Origin: Herpetosiphon gulosus
Lineage (GTDB): Bacteria > Chloroflexota > Chloroflexia > Chloroflexales > Herpetosiphonaceae
NCBI RefSeq assembly: GCF_039545135.1
Contig: NZ_BAABRU010000013.1
Span: 124,001 to 188,000 of the forward strand
Direction: 5' to 3'
DNA length: 64,000 nucleotides
A program made the position numbers and the translations under genes. This document shows positions 9,069 through 16,479 of this stretch, piece by piece. Every line of letters starts with the position of its first letter. Position 1 is the stretch's first letter. The notes under the pieces were generated by a model. It was not told where the DNA came from, ran no database searches, and saw only the letters and a program-made list of their open reading frames with translations.

Positions 9069-10070
9069 ATGACAACCATGACAGTGCGTTTTTGGGGTGT
9101 GCGTGGCAGCCACCCAGTATCCGGCCCAGAATATTTGAAGTACGGCGGCAACACGTTATGCGTCGAGGTCGAGGCCAATGGCCATACGATTATCCTCGAT
9201 GCAGGAACTGGCATTATTAACCTTGGCAAAAGCCTCAATGCTCGCGCCAAAGCCAGTGGTAAGCCCATCGATGTGACAATTTTGTTCAGCCATATGCACC
9301 ATGATCATACCCAGGGTTTTCCATTTTTCACCCCTGCCTATCGTGGTGACACCAATATGCACATCTTTGGGCCTGGTATTTTTGAACGTGATTTAGAAGA
9401 AACCCTTGCAAAAACCATGTTGCCGCCAGTTTTTCCTGTATCGATGGCCGAATTGCCTGCCCAAAAAATCGTTTCGAGCATCCGCGAAACTGATGTATTA
9501 TTGCTTTCAGAGGCGGTGGGCGGCGCGATGCTGCGCAATCGTTTTCACGATAATCTGAGCGATATCGATGAAAATATGATTGTGATCAAAGCCTTGCGCT
9601 CATATGCACACCCCGATGGCGTGTTAGTTTACCGCATTGAATGGCAAGGAATGAGCGTTGTCTACGCCACTGACACAGAAGGCTATATTAATGGTGATCA
9701 ACGGCTAGCTCAATTTGCTCAAGGTGCTGATGTGCTGATCCACGATGCTCAATATACCGAGGAGCATTATCTGGGCAAAGCACCAGGCTTTGGTTCAACC
9801 CAAGGCTGGGGTCACTCAACCGCCACGATGGCTTGTGATGTGGCCAAATCGGCCAAAGTCGGCACATTAGTCTTGTTCCATCACGAGCCAACCTATGGTG
9901 ACGATGTGATCGAGACAATTGAAAACCATGCCAAATCGATGTTTGCTGGAGCAGTCGCTGCCCGCGAAGGCTTAGAATTGGTGCTGAACCAACCGCAACC
10001 CGAAGGAGCCAGCGTTGCGGATGCCAGCACTGCCGTAACTGAGCCATTAAGCAGTGACGTTGCGAGTTGA
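9069..10070 (+). CDS. Metallo-beta-lactamase-fold hydrolase (phosphodiesterase-like)
   Basis: A 333-residue MBL-fold protein of the COG1235 type. It opens with MTVRFWGVRGSHPVSGPEYLKYGGNTLCVEV and ILDAGTGI, and has the metal-binding HxHxDH motif as SHMHHDHTQGFPFF at about residue 80. A distal Asp (VVYATDTEG) and His (LFHHEPTYGDD) complete the dinuclear site. Members act on phosphodiester or cyclic nucleotide-like substrates. Start ATG 9069 follows AAGGAG by 7 bases. A Crp/Fnr regulator with a cyclic nucleotide-binding domain begins 29 bp downstream on the same strand, so the enzyme may set the level of that regulator's ligand; this is inference from position alone. The last 30 residues are Ala/Glu/Ser-rich and probably disordered. 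Confidence 0.85.
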   Translation: MTTMTVRFWGVRGSHPVSGPEYLKYGGNTLCVEVEANGHTIILDAGTGIINLGKSLNARAKASGKPIDVTILFSHMHHDHTQGFPFFTPAYRGDTNMHIFGPGIFERDLEETLAKTMLPPVFPVSMAELPAQKIVSSIRETDVLLLSEAVGGAMLRNRFHDNLSDIDENMIVIKALRSYAHPDGVLVYRIEWQGMSVVYATDTEGYINGDQRLAQFAQGADVLIHDAQYTEEHYLGKAPGFGSTQGWGHSTATMACDVAKSAKVGTLVLFHHEPTYGDDVIETIENHAKSMFAGAVAAREGLELVLNQPQPEGASVADASTAVTEPLSSDVAS

Positions 10071-10099
10071 TCAACGGTAGCAGGTGGAGGAACACGCCC

Positions 10100-10858
10100 A
10101 TGAATCCAACCATCACAACGATTACTCCGAGTTTTGGCTGGCGCATGCTAGGAGATAGCCCAATGTTGAGCGATACAGAACTGGCGTTACTCCGCGATGT
10201 TGAGCTATTTGACGGCCTTGCTCCTGAGCAGGCCGCTCAAATTAGTCGGCGCTTGGTGCGGCGTACCTTCCCTGCTGGAACCAATTTGATGTCGGTCGAG
10301 CAACCAGGCGAGGTTGTGTATATTATTCTGAATGGCACGGTCAAAATTCATGTTGAGCAAGCCGATGGCACCGATGTGATTATCGCGATGCTTGGGGCTG
10401 GCGATACGGTCGGCGAAATGAGCTTAATCGATAGTGCTGGCCGCTCGGCTACCGTGGTCACGCAAGAAGAATCAACCTTGCTCTGGATGAATCGCACAGC
10501 TTTTTTGGAAGCTTTGCAAAATGCTCCAGTCATAACCTTAAACCTTGTGCGCATGCTTTCGAGCCGTTTACGGCTGGCCAATGAGCAAATTCAGGCCTTG
10601 GCGACGCTCGATGTGCATGGGCGCGTGGCTCGCCAACTCTTGGCCTTTGCCCAAAAATACGGTCATGCCGATGAAACGGGCACGGTGCAAATTCCAATTC
10701 GGCTCACTCAGAGCGATTTGGCGGGCTTGGTCGGGGCATCGCGCGAACGAGTCAACCAAGTGATCGGCTATTTCAAACAACGCCGCTATCTCAGCGTCGA
10801 TCAACATTATCACATCAGCTTGCACAATCTTGAGGCCTTGGCCAAACGGATTAAGTGA
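10100..10858 (+). CDS. Crp/Fnr-family transcriptional regulator
   Basis: A 252-residue regulator. Residues about 25-145 form a cyclic nucleotide-binding (cNMP) beta-roll (ILNGTVKIHVEQADG, GAGDTVGEMSLIDSAGRSATV), followed by a dimer helix and a Crp-type winged helix (LTQSDLAGLVGASRERVNQVIGYFKQRRYL). The phosphate-binding cassette reads GEMSLIDSAGRSAT, close to the GE(L)...RSA(T/S) pattern of true cAMP binders, so cNMP sensing is plausible. ATG 10100 is chosen because GGTGGAGG lies 9 bases upstream; an in-frame TTG overlapping the previous stop at 10067 is less likely. It probably forms an operon with the MBL hydrolase upstream and ends at the strong hairpin at 10897-10932. Confidence 0.9.
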   Translation: MNPTITTITPSFGWRMLGDSPMLSDTELALLRDVELFDGLAPEQAAQISRRLVRRTFPAGTNLMSVEQPGEVVYIILNGTVKIHVEQADGTDVIIAMLGAGDTVGEMSLIDSAGRSATVVTQEESTLLWMNRTAFLEALQNAPVITLNLVRMLSSRLRLANEQIQALATLDVHGRVARQLLAFAQKYGHADETGTVQIPIRLTQSDLAGLVGASRERVNQVIGYFKQRRYLSVDQHYHISLHNLEALAKRIK

Positions 10859-10896
10859 GTTGTAATTAAATTTATTTGACAAGATTTATTTATAAA

Positions 10897-10932
10897 TATA
10901 GAATGCTTCTCAATGTTGAGAGGCATTCTATA
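10897..10932. terminator. Long hairpin after the Crp/Fnr gene
   Basis: A 17-bp stem (TATAGAATGCTTCTCAA against TTGAGAGGCATTCTATA, one G-T pair) with a 2-base spacer at the centre. It sits 38 bases after the regulator's stop and marks the left edge of the AT-rich island. AT-rich flanks would let it work in either direction. Confidence 0.7.
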
Positions 10933-10996
10933 TTTACATCTATACTCCCCCTCCCTATCAATCAAAATTCTTCTATTTTTTAATTGAGAGGCTTCT

Positions 10997-12196
10997 ATAA
11001 GATCTAAGAAGTTCACACGTCGTGCATTTTTTAATGCTTCTATCGCTGGTTATCTAGGCATAGCTTACTTATCATCAGTAAAAGATGTATCTGCTTCAGC
11101 ATCAGATACAGTTGATGTTTCAAAAGTTGATCACATTTCCCCATCAGGGATAAAGCAGTATCGAGTTGAAGGAAGGTCTTATAATGATTTTGAAAATATT
11201 ATCTTAGCTTCAAGACATAATTACTATACTATGCTCGTGAAACATATTTTGATTGATGACTATAATTATAAATCAGATATTTATAATTCGATAAAGAAAT
11301 CCATTAATAATAGAATAGAATTTATGTCAGTTGATGGATGATCATACATAGATTATGAACTAACGATTGATATTATTGGAATATGGGCAGGGGATAAATC
11401 TGCCAGTGCAATTTTTAGCGAATCTGTTAAGTTGAAATTATCGGGAGATCCTGATTCAAGATCACCAAGATACTCAAAAGAAATAAATTATCATATGATG
11501 TCTTTTTCCTTTGAAGATAGCTCATGGAAAATATCATATGACGATGATCGTTTCGGTATAGAGCATAATATTACTAGAAAAAATAGTGATATTGAGATTA
11601 ATCCGGCTAGTAGCGATATTAAAAAACGAATCGATCAAAATACTTTACAAAAATCTATTTACTTATTGGATACCGAAAGAAAAAATTCTACGAATCTGGT
11701 CTATAGTAGAGAATTAGCAACCCAGTATGCAATCGCTCATGGAGCACAAGAAGGTGAAAATGGTTATCATGAATTTTCTTATAATTGTACTAATTTTATT
11801 TCACAATGCCTATGGACGGGCGGATGGGTTGAAGTAGCTGGATATTATAAATCTAACAGCGGTTGGTGGTACAGTGGTGGATGGCCATTTTATGCTGCAT
11901 ATCCTTGGCATAATGCACAATATTGGTATGAATTCACAAATAATACTCGTAGAGGTGAACGAATTTATAATATTTGGGATCTATGGTTTGGTGATATTCT
12001 ACAATATAATTGGACTAAAGGTTATACCATGGATCACTCTGCAATAGTGTCTTATCGAAGTTATACAGGTGTTATATATATGACCCAACATACACCTAAT
12101 TATGAAGGGAAACCATTAAGCGATGTAGTAGCAGGTGATGTAGATGGTGATTGGAATTATTTTCCGTGGAGAATGTATGTAAATTATGAGATGTAA
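10997..12196 (+). pseudogene. Broken Tat-exported amidase-domain protein
   Basis: One reading frame runs from 10997 to 12196 (399 codons) with two lesions. The expected start is ATA (10997) 4-5 bases after a good GAGAGG Shine-Dalgarno, with no ATG/GTG/TTG in its place, and an in-frame TGA lies at 11339-11341. The first codons give RSKKFTRRAFFNASIAGYLG, a convincing twin-arginine signal (TRRAFFN plus a hydrophobic stretch and an Ala-rich cleavage region). After the TGA the frame stays open and ends in an amidase_6-like domain: YSRELATQYAIAHG, then YNCTNFISQCLW with the candidate catalytic Cys, and a later MDHSAIVSY with a candidate His. Codon use is far more AT-rich than in neighbours, suggesting acquisition by transfer. 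A TTG at 11432 could start a 254-aa remnant but lacks a ribosome site. Sequencing error is the alternative. Confidence 0.75.
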
Positions 12197-12208
12197 TAAA
12201 TAAAAACT

Positions 12209-12246
12209 ATGAAAAGGATACTATTTACGAATAGTATCCTTTTCAT
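12209..12246 (+). terminator. 17-bp perfect hairpin after the amidase pseudogene
   Basis: ATGAAAAGGATACTATT pairs perfectly with AATAGTATCCTTTTCAT around a TACG loop, 12 bases after the amidase stop. It separates the AT-rich gene from the small membrane-anchored gene whose ribosome site begins just after it. Confidence 0.75.
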
Positions 12247-12261
12247 ACAAGGATTTATATT

Positions 12262-12720
12262 ATGAAAAAGTTTATCATTTTTATAAGTTTACTAGTAATT
12301 AGTGGTTTAGGCATTGGGATTATTTTTAAATTTAATCAATATCCGCTGCATGCCCATCCTCAAGCAGCAGTTGAAGCCTATTTGCAATTTATGCAGCAAC
12401 CCGATTCCCTAAGTGAGCACGAGGTGTTTGTTGATCAGATTGAGCAGCAACGTAGCCAATTGCAGCAAGCTACGGCGATCTACGCCAATCAAACTATTGA
12501 TTTTCAGGCCGTGGCCTTCCATGATACCGCTAACCAATTTTACAAAACAGCAGTAATTACCAGCACATTAACTGATCAATCCGGCCAACAACGCCAGCTT
12601 GTGGATAAAGTTGTGGTTCAGCAGGTGCGGGTCAATCATCAATATTTGCCAAGCACAAAAGCCGAAGTAAGCTGGAAAATACACTTAATTAATGGAGATT
12701 TGCCCCAGATTGTGCCCTAA
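12262..12720 (+). CDS. Small membrane-anchored protein of unknown function
   Basis: A 152-residue protein with an N-terminal membrane segment or uncleaved signal (MKKFIIFISLLVISGLGIGIIFKF) and a soluble domain outside. The domain looks like the short NTF2-like or lumazine-like extracytoplasmic folds (HPQAAVEAYLQFMQQPD... KTAVITSTLTDQSGQQRQLVDKVVVQQVRV), but I do not recognise a named family. Start ATG 12262 follows AAGGA. Base composition changes inside this gene: the first 70 bases are AT-rich like the island to the left, while the rest matches the chromosome, so the right border of the island lies at or in its 5' end. Confidence 0.65.
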   Translation: MKKFIIFISLLVISGLGIGIIFKFNQYPLHAHPQAAVEAYLQFMQQPDSLSEHEVFVDQIEQQRSQLQQATAIYANQTIDFQAVAFHDTANQFYKTAVITSTLTDQSGQQRQLVDKVVVQQVRVNHQYLPSTKAEVSWKIHLINGDLPQIVP

Positions 12721-12755
12721 AATGATCATGCATGATCTGGATATGAGGAATGATC

Positions 12756-13400
12756 ATGCTCTACTACCCCAAAATGCCCGATAGTCGCAACGCACCCTTG
12801 ACCCGTTGCTGGGCTTTTGAAAAATACGATGGCACAAATTTGCATTGGGATTGGGATCGTGAGGCTGGTTGGCATCGCTTTGGCACACGCCGCGAGGCCT
12901 TTGAATTGACCAGCCATGGCATTGAACAATTTAGCCAAGCCCATGACCATCTTCAGGCAGCGCCAAGCGTATTTCAAGCGACATTAGCCCAGCCATTAGC
13001 CGAAATCTTGCTGAGCCATGCCAAGTATCAAACCTCCAATGAAATTCGCGTGTTTACTGAGTTTTTTGGCCCCAACTCATTTGCAGGCTTGCACAAAACC
13101 AGCGATCCCAAAGAATTGCGCTTGTTTGACGTTTGGCTTGAAGGCTATGGTTTTATTGGGCCACAGCAATTTGTTGCTGATTTTGTCAGCCTCAATAGTG
13201 CGCGGGTGATTTACGAAGGCAAATTAACTGGCCAATTTTTTGAAGATGTGCGCAATGGCAAATTTGGAGTGCACGAGGGCGTGGTCTGCAAAGGTGGTAC
13301 TGGCGGCAACGATCTATGGATGGTTAAAATCAAAACCCGCCACTATCAAGCGCAACTCAAACAAGCCTTTGCCGAGCGCTGGGAAGATTACTGGGAGTAA
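12756..13400 (+). CDS. RNA ligase-family nucleotidyltransferase
   Basis: A 214-residue protein with the covalent nucleotidyltransferase motifs of ATP-dependent RNA/DNA ligases. Motif I is FEKYDGTNLHWD (Lys-x-Asp-Gly, adenylylated Lys at about residue 24), followed by RFGTRRE, motif IIIa RVFTEFFG, motif IV EGVVCKGG and motif V WMVKIKT. It lacks an OB fold or C-terminal domain, so it resembles compact RNA ligases of the PF09414 type rather than LigA/LigD. ATG 12756 is preferred to ATG 12750 because TGAGGA ends directly before 12750. A 14-bp palindrome GATCATGCATGATC sits just upstream at 12724-12737. No tRNA, RtcB or phosphatase partner is adjacent. RNA repair is a likely but unproven role. Confidence 0.85.
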   Translation: MLYYPKMPDSRNAPLTRCWAFEKYDGTNLHWDWDREAGWHRFGTRREAFELTSHGIEQFSQAHDHLQAAPSVFQATLAQPLAEILLSHAKYQTSNEIRVFTEFFGPNSFAGLHKTSDPKELRLFDVWLEGYGFIGPQQFVADFVSLNSARVIYEGKLTGQFFEDVRNGKFGVHEGVVCKGGTGGNDLWMVKIKTRHYQAQLKQAFAERWEDYWE

Positions 13401-13452
13401 CCAGCTATGCTACAATCCAAGCTAGCAACTCGCTTTACAAAGGATTGAGGCA

Positions 13453-13872
13453 ATGGCAACAAATCAAGAACTTGCGACCACACCCAACAACTCGGCCCGC
13501 GTGATTGGCCTGATTGTTGGTGATGTGGCGATTTTTGCGTTGTTTGTAATTATTGGGCGGCGCTCGCATGCCGAAGGCGTAAATGCCATGGATGTGGTGA
13601 ATGTGGCTGCGCCGTTTGTGATTGGCTGGGGCATTGCCGCCCCATTGCTAAAACTGTACACTCCAGCAATTAGCGACCATACCAAAACTGCCTTGCAACG
13701 CACGGCCTTGGCTTGGTGTGTGGCAGCGCCAATTGGTTTAGCCCTGCGCTCAGTGCTTTGGAAACATGATTTCAAGCCGGGCTTTGCGATCACCACCTTT
13801 ATTTTCAACATGATTTTGCTGTTGGCATGGCGTGGCTGGTCGGCCTATCGCGCTGGCAAACAGGGCCGCTAA
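13453..13872 (+). CDS. DUF3054 membrane protein
   Basis: A 139-residue integral membrane protein with four hydrophobic segments (VIGLIVGDVAIFALFVIIG; VVNVAAPFVIGWGIAAPLL; LAWCVAAPIGLALRSVLW; FAITTFIFNMILLLAWRGW). The GDVAIFALFVIIGRRSH start and the APFVIGW segment match the DUF3054 pattern common in Actinobacteria and Chloroflexota. No biochemical role is known. ATG 13453 is preceded by AGGAT at a 7-base spacing. The gap to the RNA ligase stop is 52 bp, so the two may share a transcript. Confidence 0.85.
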   Translation: MATNQELATTPNNSARVIGLIVGDVAIFALFVIIGRRSHAEGVNAMDVVNVAAPFVIGWGIAAPLLKLYTPAISDHTKTALQRTALAWCVAAPIGLALRSVLWKHDFKPGFAITTFIFNMILLLAWRGWSAYRAGKQGR

Positions 13873-13877
13873 ACCAA

Positions 13878-13911
13878 ATGCAGCGCATATACCCTTGGTT
13901 ATGCGCTGCAT
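13878..13911. terminator. 12-bp hairpin after the DUF3054 gene
   Basis: ATGCAGCGCATA pairs perfectly with TATGCGCTGCAT around a 10-base loop, beginning 5 bases after the DUF3054 stop. No long T tract follows (TCTATTCCTAATTTT), so efficiency is uncertain. Confidence 0.6.
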
Positions 13912-14006
13912 CTATTCCTAATTTTAACCGCCGCCTGACTTAGCTCAAGCTGTGTCAGAAGCTCGGCAGATTGTAATGGTTTATGAGTAACAACTATTCT
14001 CCCATA

Positions 14007-14081
14007 CCCTCACCCCCAGTCCCTCGCCCACTGCGGTTCCCCCTCGCCTCGCGGACGGGAGAGGGGGCTAGGGGGTGAGGG
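14007..14081. repeat. Palindromic CCCTCACCCC...GGGGTGAGGG intergenic element
   Basis: Second copy of the C-rich/G-rich palindromic spacer element (see 6204-6330). It lies between the convergent DUF3054 and fucosidase genes and could terminate both. The rest of 13873-14123 shows nothing coding. Confidence 0.8.
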
Positions 14082-14123
14082 CAGGTCATGGAGTGCCAAC
14101 CCAATGAACCATTACTCTAGGCT

Positions 14124-15434
14124 CTATGATTCATCTAAATCCAACGCCACGACCGTAGCGGTTTGGTTGGGCAATTTAGCCGAGGGCCAGTTCAAAAATA
14201 AATCGTCGGCATAATCCTTAGCAATCCACGGCAGTTCGAGTTTAACCTCAGAGTTATCAGCGATCAGTCGAGCACGTTTGACCTTGCCATTCAAGCCGCG
14301 AAAATTAATCGGGCCAATGCCCCGCTCGTAAATGTGGGCATAGATGGTCGAGCCACGTTGGGTATAGCGCCCCCACTCAGGTTTTTCTAGTTGGCTGCGA
14401 CCACAGCCATAGATGCTTTCGCCATGCTCAGCCATCCATACTCCAACTTCTTGTAAAATCTGCTGGCATTCAGCCGGAATGCGGCCCTTGGCATCTGGCC
14501 CAACATTCAGCAGCAAATTACCATTTTTGCTCACACACTCAATCAAGCCATGAATCACTTGGCGCGGCGATTTGAAATCGCGGTCGCTGGCCGAATAGCC
14601 CCAATGCTGATTGAGCGTGATACAGGCTTCCCAAGGCACTGACCGCCCAAGCTGGTCAACCAAGCCTGCTGGCGGAATCAACTGCTCAGGGCAGGCAAAA
14701 TCGCCAGCATAGATTTCGGGATTTGGCGTGCCAAAGCTCTTGTTGCCCTCGCCGCTAGCCGCTAAACGATTATCAATGATTAAATCTGGTTGCAACGAAC
14801 GGGCTTTGTTGATCAACTCGCTGGCTCGCCAAGCCTCGCCGTTTAGCTCGCCATACGAAAAATCAAACCACATAATATCAATTTTGCCATAGTTGGTCAG
14901 CAATTCTGCGATTTGACCATGCATGTAGTCGAGGTAGCGCTGAAAATCACGCGGCTGATCGCGATAGGCCTCGTTGCCGCGCATCGGGTGATACTCATCG
15001 TCGAAAGCGGGATAATCGGGGTGATGCCAATCGAGTAGCGAATAATATAAGCCAACTTGCAAGCCCTCAGCCCGAAAGGCCTCAACATACTCGCGCACCA
15101 AATCGCGCTGAGCTGGAGTATTCGTCGATTTATAGTCGGTTAGTTGGCTATCGAACAGGCAAAAGCCATCGTGATGTTTGGCGGTTAGCACGGCATAGCG
15201 CATGCCAGCTGCCTTGGCCAGCTTGGCCCATTCGCGGGGCTGATACTCAGTTGGGTTAAATTGCTCAAAGTAGGGTTGATAGGCTTCGTTGCTGATTTTC
15301 TCTAGGCTGCGTACCCACTCGCCACGCGCTGGAATGGCATATAAGCCCCAGTGGATAAACATACCAAAACGCGCCGCTAAAAACCATTCAGTGCGCTGAT
15401 TTCGCGCCGTAATAAGCGGATGTTCATTGGTCAT
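14124..15434 (-). CDS. Alpha-L-fucosidase (GH29)
   Basis: A 436-residue glycoside hydrolase family 29 enzyme that removes alpha-L-fucose from glycans. Family hallmarks are FGMFIHWGLYAIPARGEW near the N-terminus, VLTAKHHDGFCLFDS, GLQVGLYYSLLDWHHPDY, and the nucleophile region IDIMWFDFSYGE at about residue 195. NGNLLLNVGPDAKG closes the barrel, and a short beta domain follows. No signal peptide is visible, so it acts in the cytosol or leaves by another route. GTG 15437 and ATG 15434 are both possible after AAAGGA; ATG is chosen. A 14-bp LacI-type palindrome 33 bases upstream suggests sugar-responsive repression; no regulator gene is adjacent. Confidence 0.92.
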   Translation of the reverse strand: MTNEHPLITARNQRTEWFLAARFGMFIHWGLYAIPARGEWVRSLEKISNEAYQPYFEQFNPTEYQPREWAKLAKAAGMRYAVLTAKHHDGFCLFDSQLTDYKSTNTPAQRDLVREYVEAFRAEGLQVGLYYSLLDWHHPDYPAFDDEYHPMRGNEAYRDQPRDFQRYLDYMHGQIAELLTNYGKIDIMWFDFSYGELNGEAWRASELINKARSLQPDLIIDNRLAASGEGNKSFGTPNPEIYAGDFACPEQLIPPAGLVDQLGRSVPWEACITLNQHWGYSASDRDFKSPRQVIHGLIECVSKNGNLLLNVGPDAKGRIPAECQQILQEVGVWMAEHGESIYGCGRSQLEKPEWGRYTQRGSTIYAHIYERGIGPINFRGLNGKVKRARLIADNSEVKLELPWIAKDYADDLFLNWPSAKLPNQTATVVALDLDES

Positions 15435-15466
15435 CACGATTAATTCCTTTGCTAAGTTTATTCGTG

Positions 15467-15480
15467 TGATAACGTTATCA
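15467..15480 (-). promoter_or_regulatory. LacI-type palindromic operator upstream of fucosidase
   Basis: TGATAACGTTATCA is a perfect 14-bp palindrome with a central CG, the usual form of LacI/GalR-family sites, 33 bases before the fucosidase start. The cognate repressor is not in this window. Confidence 0.6.
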
Positions 15481-15535
15481 TAGCGCTTTTTGGCCCTGCG
15501 CCTAGCCTAAAACATGCAGAAATAGTTGATAAAGT

Positions 15536-15772
15536 CAGAAATCAAAAGTCAAAAGTCAAAGGAGTCAGAGATCAGTGATCAGGGGGCAGACTATAACGCA
15601 GCGGTGCAGAGCAATGGAGGGGCCAGGAATCGGGGATCAGGGGGCAGGAAATGCGGTAGCGAAACAGAAAATAGCTAGGGGGTAGCAGAATAATCACATC
15701 CATCTGTGTCAATCTGTGGCTAAAAGCTTAACTTCGCGGCCTTCGCGCTCTTCGCGGTTTTGATCCTGTATT
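15536..15772. repeat. Mosaic intergenic repeat region
   Basis: Non-coding spacer built from short recurring modules: AAAAGTCAAAAG, GGGATCAGGGG, AACGCAGCGGTGCAGAG, ATCTGTGGCTAAAAG and a 9-bp periodic CTTCGCGGC/CTTCGCGCT array. Bases from about 15595 to 15740 closely match 26950-27100, so the two spacers share a copy of about 145 bp. No gene is seen. Confidence 0.8.
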
Positions 15773-15803
15773 TATCCCCTAGACAAAATAAGTTCTTTTC
15801 TAT

Positions 15804-15833
15804 AAAATGCGAATGAACGTTCATTCGCATTTT
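15804..15833. promoter_or_regulatory. 30-bp perfect palindrome, TetR autoregulatory operator
   Basis: A perfect 30-bp inverted repeat centred on GAACGTTC with arms AAAATGCGAATGAAC and its complement, ending 23 bases before the TetR start codon. It overlaps a TATAAA-like -10 element at 15801-15806. Position and symmetry fit an operator bound by the TetR-family product of the next gene. Confidence 0.8.
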
Positions 15834-15856
15834 CCTAGCTAGGAGTTAAGTTGGTT

Positions 15857-16447
15857 ATGGCTACAAAAGCTGAAGCTCGTCAGCGCGAAATCTTAGATGC
15901 AGCAGCGATCTGTTTTGCGCGACGCGGCTTTCATCAGACCACCATGGATGATATTTGTCGCGAAGTTAAGCTTAGCCCAGGCTCGGTTTATCGCTATTAT
16001 CGTAGCAAGGATGCAATTATCGCGGCCTTTGTCGAAGATGATAGTCGCGATCTGAGCGACTTGTTGCGTCAAGTTGGTCAACAGTCAGATCTGTGGCAAG
16101 GACTCGATTGGTTGGTTGATCAGTTGTTGGCAGCGATTAGTTCGCCGCTGTATGCAGAACTCAGTGCCGAAATTGGCTCGGAAACCATGCATAATCCAAG
16201 GATTGCCAGCTTGGTTCGACAGAGCGATCAGGCCAATCATCAAGCATTGATTAAATTATTCAGTCTGGCGCAACAACGTGGGCAATTAGCAACCAATTTA
16301 GATTTGCCGCAGATCGCCGATTTAATCATCGTGCTGATCGATGGCCTAACTTGGCGCAAGGGTTTGTATCCGGAACATGATTTAACCCTATATGCCACTG
16401 ACCTCAAACATACGATTAAATATCTGTTGTCTGGCACTCGATTTTAA
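15857..16447 (+). CDS. TetR/AcrR-family transcriptional repressor
   Basis: A 196-residue regulator. The N-terminal helix-turn-helix reads RQREILDAAAICFARRGFHQTTMDDICREVKLSPGSVYRYYRSKDAII, a textbook TetR DNA-binding domain. The C-terminal domain is an all-helical ligand-binding and dimerisation domain of unknown specificity. ATG 15857 is chosen; a TTG two codons upstream is equally spaced from AGGAG. It most likely represses itself and the downstream acyltransferase-like membrane protein through the 30-bp palindrome immediately upstream. The ligand is unknown. Confidence 0.93.
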   Translation: MATKAEARQREILDAAAICFARRGFHQTTMDDICREVKLSPGSVYRYYRSKDAIIAAFVEDDSRDLSDLLRQVGQQSDLWQGLDWLVDQLLAAISSPLYAELSAEIGSETMHNPRIASLVRQSDQANHQALIKLFSLAQQRGQLATNLDLPQIADLIIVLIDGLTWRKGLYPEHDLTLYATDLKHTIKYLLSGTRF

Positions 16448-16479
16448 TTGTGGGAGTTAGTGGCGCTTGGAGAGGTATT

